A DNA stretch of 64,000 nt from Delphinus delphis (taxonomy: Eukaryota > Chordata > Mammalia > Artiodactyla > Delphinidae), in assembly GCF_949987515.2 (NCBI RefSeq), contig NC_082694.2:72662080-72726079 (forward strand). Reading direction: 5' to 3'. A program made the translations under genes and the position numbers. Below the pieces are notes generated by a model. The model was not told the origin of the DNA and did no database searches. It saw only the letters and a list, made by a program, of their open reading frames with translations. Positions within the stretch are counted from its first letter, which is position 1. Each line of letters opens with the position of its first letter. Below are positions 59,115 to 64,000 of this stretch, piece by piece.

Positions 59115-59965
59115 ATGGAGCAGACACTGAGATTTGCTGCACCCTGCCTTTCAGAAATGCCCGAGGGCTCTGTATAGCTCACTCCTTTTCCCTCCTTCCC
59201 ACAGCTGGTGGCTGGCTCACAGTGGGGAGGCTCTGGGCCCTTCCCACCACCAGGGTTGGTGCTTGAGCCGGGAGTTGTATTCATCACAGAGCAGTAGCAG
59301 CCAGCACCCCACTCCCAAAGCTGGTTTTGGCCCCTTTGCTCTGGCACTGGGCTCCTAGCTGCTCAAGGCTGCCTGTGCTTTGTATCTGATAATCGATGCT
59401 GCCATTATCTTTGGAGGAAATGCTGCCCAGTGATACCACCACTGAATCGATTAAAAGCAGAACTTTGAGCTCATCGGTTTGGAGAGGTCTCCACAGAGTG
59501 GAGACCTTTAATGCGGTCCCAGTGCCTGCCAGAAACCCCCTCTGCAGCGCAGAAGCAGCTCCGTTGCAGGGCCAGAATATCCCAGATTTTTACAGATTGG
59601 CTGGGGCAGGAGCCATACGATGTATTTATCTATAGTGAGGTCACCTTCTTCAACCTACCCCCACCTCAACTTTTGTTTTTAGCTCACTTCAAACAGAAAG
59701 ACCTCCAGATTTTCTCTGCTTTTTCTGTTTTGACTTTGTTTTTTAATCCAGTGCTTACCATCGTTGTTCTTTCTTTGTAGAGAAAACCCCCAGCAGATGG
59801 ACATCTGTATCCATTTCAATCTTCCCAGCCCTCCCCTAGGTGGGAGGTGGAGGTATGTGAGCTGGTCTCTTAACTCAGAAATGAGACTAGGAAAGGGAGG
59901 CGTTCAGGAGGTGTGTGATCAAAGGCTGGGTTTATGCTGTGGACACCTGGGGGTTCAGGAGTCCT
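59115..59965. other. Unique sequence, no gene seen
   Basis: Nothing recognisable beyond short open frames. Confidence 0.5.
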
Positions 59966-59969
59966 AAGG

Positions 59970-60215
59970 GAGACACGTGTGGCCTAGAAAGGCCAGGGAA
60001 GACTCCATCAAGGAAGTAAGACTGAAGTTGGGTCTGGAGGAGGAAGGAAGGATTTGAAGAGGGCTGGGATGGGGGTGCTTTTCAATGGGAAGGGGAGAGG
60101 CAGCTTGATAAAGCACAGAGCTGATGATGAGCATGTAAGCTCAAGGAGGAGGAACAGGCACTGTCAGAGGTGTAGGCGGGGAGACTGGCTAAGCGCGATG
60201 GTCAGAGAGCAGAGT
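59970..60215 (-). repeat. L2 LINE fragment
   Basis: AAAGGCCAGGGAAGACTCCA, AAGACTGAAGTTGGGTCTGG and AGGAACAGGCACTGTCAGAG correspond to a reversed L2 internal 3' region. Confidence 0.55.
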
Positions 60216-60229
60216 ACGTATGCCGAGTA

Positions 60230-60668
60230 GGATGGTAAATTTAGGTGTCATCCTGGCTAAGCTACGGTGTCCAGTTGTTTGGTCAAATACCAGTGTACAT
60301 GTTGCTGTGAAGGTGTTTTTAGATGTGATAAGCGTTTAAATCAGTAGGCTCTGAGTAAAGCACATGACTGTCCATAATGTGGGTGGGCCTCACCTAATCA
60401 GTTAAGGCCTTAAGCTCAAAGACCAAGGTTTTCAGAAGAAGGGATTCTCCTCAAAACTGTCACATTGACAGCCTGCGTGCGTTCCCAGCCTGCTGCCCTG
60501 CAGAATTCAAGACTGAAGCATCCACTCTTAATCATCAGCCTACTAGCCTGCCTTATGGACTTCAGACCGGCCAACCCTCACAATCTCATGAACCAATTCC
60601 TAACATAAATCTTTCTCTTCATATACCTACGTAGATCCTTTTATTTCTCTGGAGCACCCTGGCTACCA
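60230..60668 (+). mobile_element. MLT2 LTR (ERVL)
   Basis: GATGGTAAATTTAGGTGTCA start, GTCCAGTTGTTTGGTCAAAT, AATGTGGGTGGGCCTCACCT, TGAACCAATTCCTAACATAA and TTATTTCTCTGGAGCACCCT end. Clear match to the ERVL LTR type MLT2. No internal sequence attached. Confidence 0.9.
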
Positions 60669-60845
60669 CCCTGAGCAGAGCTGGGGCTTTGCTGAATGAT
60701 CATGGTCCGAGGGCAGCTTTTGAGAGCTAGGCTCCCTTTGCAGGGTATTAGAGGACTAGACATTGAGTCAAATTCTTCAGTCAAGTCCCATGCCCATGAG
60801 ACTGCCCAGAGGGGCTCATGCAAAGGGAATCCCAGGGACTCTTTA

Positions 60846-61181
60846 TTTTATTTATTTATAGACTTTATTTATTTATTTTTGGCTGTGTTGGGTCTTCGTT
60901 GCTGCGCACAGGCTTTCTCTAATTGTGGCAAATGGGGGCTACTCTGTTGCTGTGCGCGGGCTTCTCATTGTGGTGGCTTCTCTTGTTGCGGAGCATGGGC
61001 TCTAGGCACGCGGGCTTCAGTAGTTGCAGCACACGGGCTCAGTAGTTGTGGCTTGCGGGCTCTAGAGCACAGACTCAGTAGTTGTGGCACACGTGATCTT
61101 TCCGGACCAGGGCTCGAACCCATGTCCCCAGCATTGGCAGGCAGATTCTCAACCACTGCACCATCAAGGAAGTGGAAGCCC
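60846..61181 (-). mobile_element. CHR-1-like long SINE
   Basis: Minus-strand full-length copy: T/A tail complement (TTTATTTATTTATTTTTGGC), repeated CAGTAGTTG units, and 5' end CACTGCACCATCAAGGAAGT. Perfect 15-bp target duplication CCCAGGGACTCTTTA lies at 60831-60845 and 61182-61196. A few bases (GGAAGCC) extend past the usual SINE start. Confidence 0.95.
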
Positions 61182-61199
61182 CCCAGGGACTCTTTAAAT

Positions 61200-62235
61200 T
61201 GGACCGTCCATGCAGAAACGTGACAAGGGTGTTGGGTGGAGCCTGGCTCACTCCCAATTTTTTCACTTCTTGCGTGGAGTTGGTTTTAATTGACAAGAAG
61301 TCCCTCTAACCAGTGGACATTTTCCTGTTAAACCCAATGCTCTTGCATTCTCTTATGTAGCAAAAAGATTGCTTTTTTTGGCAAGGAAGCCTTGGATTTT
61401 TCCAAGCTAGTTGTGTGAGAAACATCCCTCCTGCAGGCCACTGTGCAAGTGAGTCCCCGCAGAAACGTGCCCGAGCCATCAGGTGTGGGGAGAAATATCT
61501 TTAGTAAGAGTAGGTCATGGAATGAGACTTCCCCACTGCAGCATGTGAGGGCAGAGGGGGTTTCCACAGGATCGTCCTTAAGAATCACTGTAAAAATGCA
61601 TGACTCCATCTGTCTCCTCTCTCTTCTTTGGCTTCAGATGACCTGAGCCTGTTAAAAATTCCCCAGCAAGGGACCCTAGGCACCAGGAGAAGTGATGAAC
61701 AGATTTTCAATTTGGCCCCAATTTGCATGGATTTTTTTTGGCAGTTGAAATCATGGTCTAAACTAGAGGCTGGAGGTGGGTAGTGGGTCTTCCCCATAAG
61801 AGGCAGATTCTTGATTGGTCTGGAGAGACTGCTGGTGCTCTGGGCGTGGGGCTCTAACCTCAGCTTCTGGAGAGAAGGCACAGGTGGCAAAGGGAGAGGT
61901 GGAGAGGAAATGGATGATCCAAGCAGTCGGGGGGCATCTTCTCTTCCGTGCGGTGGACTGATTTCTTCTGATGAAGGACTGCCTTGTGATTTCTCACGAT
62001 TACAGGATATTGGGGACCTCGGACAGAGCCTGGGAACTCTGCTGCCCTGGGAACAGGAATGTGGCCCTTCAGGGTGAGCTGCACAATTTCTGTTGAGGAG
62101 GAGTTCAGAGGAGGCCAGAGGATGTGTGTTGAGGCTCCACGTGTTGATAATTTGGGATGTCTTGAGTGGTGGTGCTGGTGGTGATGTGGGCAATGGTGCT
62201 TTGGAGGAATCATCATAATGATAATAATAAAAATA
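61200..62235. other. Unique sequence, no gene seen
   Basis: A 257-codon open frame on the minus strand (61585-62358) extends into the adjacent MIR and an AAT-rich repeat, so it is not a conserved coding frame. Confidence 0.5.
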
Positions 62236-62239
62236 AAAA

Positions 62240-62475
62240 TAATAATAGCAGACATTCATTGAGTGTCTATTCTGTCCCAGGCACTGACCTAAGACTTTAT
62301 TCGTAATTAGACATTTAATTGCCATAGCAACCCTATGAAGTGCTCTCGTTAGTCCCACTTTCAGATGGGGAGAGGTGTTAAGAGACTGCGCAGCTACTAG
62401 CCAGTGGGTGGTGGTACCGCCAGCTTGGGACCCAGGCGGTCTGGTTTAGAGCATCCCTGCTCATGCTAACATTCT
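62240..62475 (-). repeat. MIR SINE
   Basis: TTGAGTGTCTATTCTGTCCC, CATAGCAACCCTATGAAGTG, CGCAGCTACTAGCCAGTGGG and GACCCAGGCGGTCTGGTTTA form a long reversed MIR. An (AAT)n-like run lies just left at 62216-62246. Confidence 0.9.
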
Positions 62476-62479
62476 CCCT

Positions 62480-63560
62480 AAGCTGCCTCTTGGCCTTGAC
62501 ACTGTGTCCTTTTCTCCAGCCTAAAGTGCAGGCCAGGGCCCCCTAGCAGTCCTTTATATGCCAGCATGGACCTTCCAGGAGGCTGCTGCAGCCCTGTGTC
62601 AAGGATTTTCCAACTCAGAAAGGTGTTTCTCTGGAGCCTTGTTCAAACCTTTCATCCTGCCCAAACCCCCTCCAGCCTCCCTCCTCTTGCCAAGTCAGAT
62701 CCTGCCTCCTGCCCTTGGAGGCCTCAGCTCTGTCGCCCCCAAACCCGCCCAGAGACGGCGTGGGGAGAGCCACCTCCTCCTAGGACAGCGCTCTTTGAGA
62801 AAAATTTCAGTTTGATCTGGCGAGGACAGTGGCTTCACTGTAGAAATAACAATATAACCCTCAAGTCTAGATGAAAACATATTCTAGTCCCATAGGTTGG
62901 CGGGATGTCCACGTGCCCTGGGCGGACCTGGATGGAAAGGCCAGTTCAGAGTGCCCATCTTGACTCTTCCCTGAAGCCTTGAGAGGGCAAACCCACTCCT
63001 GGGGCCTGGGCCTTCCTTGAAGTCCCTACGATGGGGCAGAGAAAGAAAGGGCCAACAACGCTGGTCTGGTCGAGAAGAAAGAGCGGTGCGGAGGGGAGGG
63101 TGAGAGTGGTGCGGGTCAGGGCCAGGGCAGGAAACTAGCCGGGGGGCTCTGCTGTGTCCCTGGGGAAGCAGGTCTTCCACATGGAGCTGTGGCCTTGCTC
63201 AGTGAGTGTAGGATCCACCGCACAGAGGCCCGTCATTAAAGTGGTGTTGACCAGAGAGAATTAAAGTATAAAAATGATAAGACCAGCTCCTAATTAGAGC
63301 CCGCTGGGCTCCAGGCAGGGCCTGCAGGCAGTTTTCGGGAAAGGTCTGCAGGATCTCAGCACATGGGCTGCAGGCATCCCTCAGCCCTGTCATCTTACAC
63401 GTGGGAAAACTGAGATTGTGGACAAGAAAGTTGCTCCTGCTGGGTCTCAGGGGAACTGAGCCCCAAGCCAGGGGTCCTTCTACCTCAGCTCAGGCTTCTC
63501 TAAGGGCTTCACACGGAAAGAATCTACCTACACAGGGATGCTGTGTGGCTGGGGCTTATG
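62480..63560. other. Unique sequence, no gene seen
   Basis: GC-richer than average but without a CpG island or recognised coding domain. Confidence 0.5.
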
Positions 63561-63562
63561 AT

Positions 63563-63800
63563 AGCATTCAGTCATTCACTCGGTCATTCATTTGTTCAAC
63601 AAATATTTATAGAGTGCCTTCCATGGGCTAGAGACTGTTTTGGACACAGGATAGAGCTGAGAACAAAACCAGAAAAACAATCCTCCCCTCATAGAGTTAT
63701 TTCGTAGAATTTTTTTGGGGGGAGACATAAACACACATTAAATAAATATCGTGTCAGAATGTGGTAAGAACAGTGGAGAAAAATGTGGACAGGAGGGTGC
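63563..63800 (-). repeat. L2 LINE 3' end
   Basis: Reversed terminus: CAGTCATTCACTCGGTCATT, CAACAAATATTTATAGAGTG, GATAGAGCTGAGAACAAAAC, then CCCTCATAGAGTTATTTCGT. One of the clearest L2 ends in the window. Confidence 0.85.
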
Positions 63801-64000
63801 AGGGTGCCCTCCGTGGGCTGCCTCTGGTCAGAGAGTGGCAGGAACCCTTGGACAGTAGTAAGGGCCGTAGCAAGAGTCCCGCCTCAGCAAGACCCCTCAC
63901 GACAGCATCCCCACCGCCTCCCTGTGAAGTGGGAGGAGGATGGAGCTGGCGACCATAATTCACACGACCACTGAGAGGTGCCCAAGAGGCAGGGTCCCAG

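Noticed and set aside
61585..62358. 257-codon open frame on the minus strand
   Set aside because: It reads through a MIR SINE and an AAT-rich simple repeat, giving low-complexity Ile, Tyr and His runs. Conserved coding sequence is not expected there.
1..64000. CRISPR array, bacterial operon, prophage or other prokaryotic system
   Set aside because: All recognisable elements are mammalian transposons and microsatellites. There are no evenly spaced short repeats with unique spacers and no compact coding.

Overview
The window is nuclear DNA of a toothed or baleen whale (Cetacea). The evidence is 15 copies of tRNA-Glu-derived CHR-type SINEs, in the short A-tailed form and in the long form ending in AAATAAAT. 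They lie beside old eutherian repeats (L1, L2, MIR, MLT1, MLT2, Tigger1, MER5A). No ruminant BovB or Bov-A2 elements were noticed. All repeat names come from recognising consensus features by eye; no database was searched, so subfamily names are provisional.

No protein-coding gene, rRNA or tRNA gene could be supported. Open frames of up to 257 codons exist, but they cross repeats or show no recognisable domain, which is expected by chance in 64 kb of mammalian DNA. The window is best read as intergenic or deep intronic sequence. One short frame with a clear hydrophobic helix (53688-53885, minus strand) is listed as a weak exon candidate.

Layout. 1-6.0 kb: LTR, L2 and MIR fragments in unique sequence. 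About 6.0-11.45 kb: an old, long, 3'-truncated L1 on the plus strand, interrupted by an internally deleted Tigger1 DNA transposon and three SINEs. 11.5-24 kb: unique sequence with three more SINEs, an ERVL-type LTR, L2 and MIR. 24-31 kb: MLT1 LTRs, MER5A, a GA microsatellite, a 5'-inverted L1 and an LTR of about 0.84 kb. 31-39 kb: mostly unique sequence, including an unexplained pair of inverted 110-bp repeats, and another LTR. 39-45 kb: a SINE cluster with two insertions at one target, a long L2 fragment, and two L1 3' fragments on opposite strands. 45-64 kb: MIR, L2 and L1 fragments, MLT1 and MLT2 LTRs, four SINEs, a GGAT microsatellite and long unique stretches.

The features are not a cooperating gene set; they record successive insertions. 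L1, L2, MIR and the LTRs are old and decayed, Tigger1 entered the L1 later, and the CHR SINEs are youngest, with intact promoter boxes, A-tails and mostly perfect target-site duplications (TSDs). The least explained structure is the inverted repeat at 35389-35498 and 36136-36245 (99 of 110 positions identical, no gaps).
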